6,091 nucleotides of DNA, taken from positions 1 to 6,091 of the forward strand of contig VAZR01000133.1 of assembly GCA_005888515.1 (NCBI GenBank), in the 5' to 3' direction. This DNA is from Alphaproteobacteria bacterium (lineage in GTDB: Bacteria; Pseudomonadota; Alphaproteobacteria; ATCC43930; CGMCC-115725). Made by a program: the position numbers and the translations under genes. The notes below the pieces were generated by a model, which worked only from the letters and a program-made list of their open reading frames with translations, was not told the DNA's origin and did not search any database. Below, in pieces: positions 5,315 to 6,091 of the stretch. Each line of letters starts with the position of its first letter. The stretch's first letter is position 1.

Positions 5315-6091
<777 letters not shown>

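Overview
This is a GC-rich window with the gene content and protein signatures of an alphaproteobacterial chromosome. The markers are a MucR/Ros-type regulator, a Fur/Mur-type protein without the CxxC zinc pair, an OlsB-type N-acyltransferase, and an nfu-tsaB-rimI cluster near a fur-olsB-acyltransferase-miaB run. Hyphomicrobiales (Rhizobiales) or a close relative is my best guess. The genus cannot be read from this sequence. The DNA is dense, housekeeping-like and evenly GC-rich, with no insertion sequence, prophage, CRISPR array or RNA gene that I can see.

Layout: seven genes run leftward on the minus strand, and recA runs rightward at the right end. In minus-strand transcription order the genes are a NifU-like Fe-S scaffold (5107 to 4553), tsaB (4524 leftward, with a broken frame), rimI (3926 to 3456), mucR (3294 to 2878), a Fur/Mur-type regulator (2778 to 2347), olsB (about 2390 to 1377), a PlsC-family acyltransferase (1389 to 556) and miaB (608 to beyond the left edge). 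recA starts at 5315 and runs off the right edge. The nfu and recA starts face away from each other across about 207 bases. That gap is the longest non-coding stretch and holds a good recA promoter with a near-consensus alphaproteobacterial SOS box. The other sizeable gaps are 161 bases before mucR and 99 bases before fur.

How the genes work together: nfu-tsaB-rimI look like one transcription unit for Fe-S cluster delivery, tRNA t6A37 synthesis and ribosomal-protein acetylation. fur-olsB-acyltransferase-miaB overlap one another and are probably co-transcribed. olsB plus the acyltransferase could form a two-step ornithine-lipid pathway. miaB encodes a [4Fe-4S] radical-SAM enzyme that modifies the same tRNA base (A37) that TsaB helps modify.

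The most notable point is tsaB. Its N-terminal frame stops at 4045, while a TsaB-like C-terminal tail continues in another frame to 3923 and overlaps the rimI start as GTGA. The middle of the protein also looks too short. This suggests an out-of-frame internal deletion, or an assembly error. I found no convincing undescribed system; the other findings are modest.
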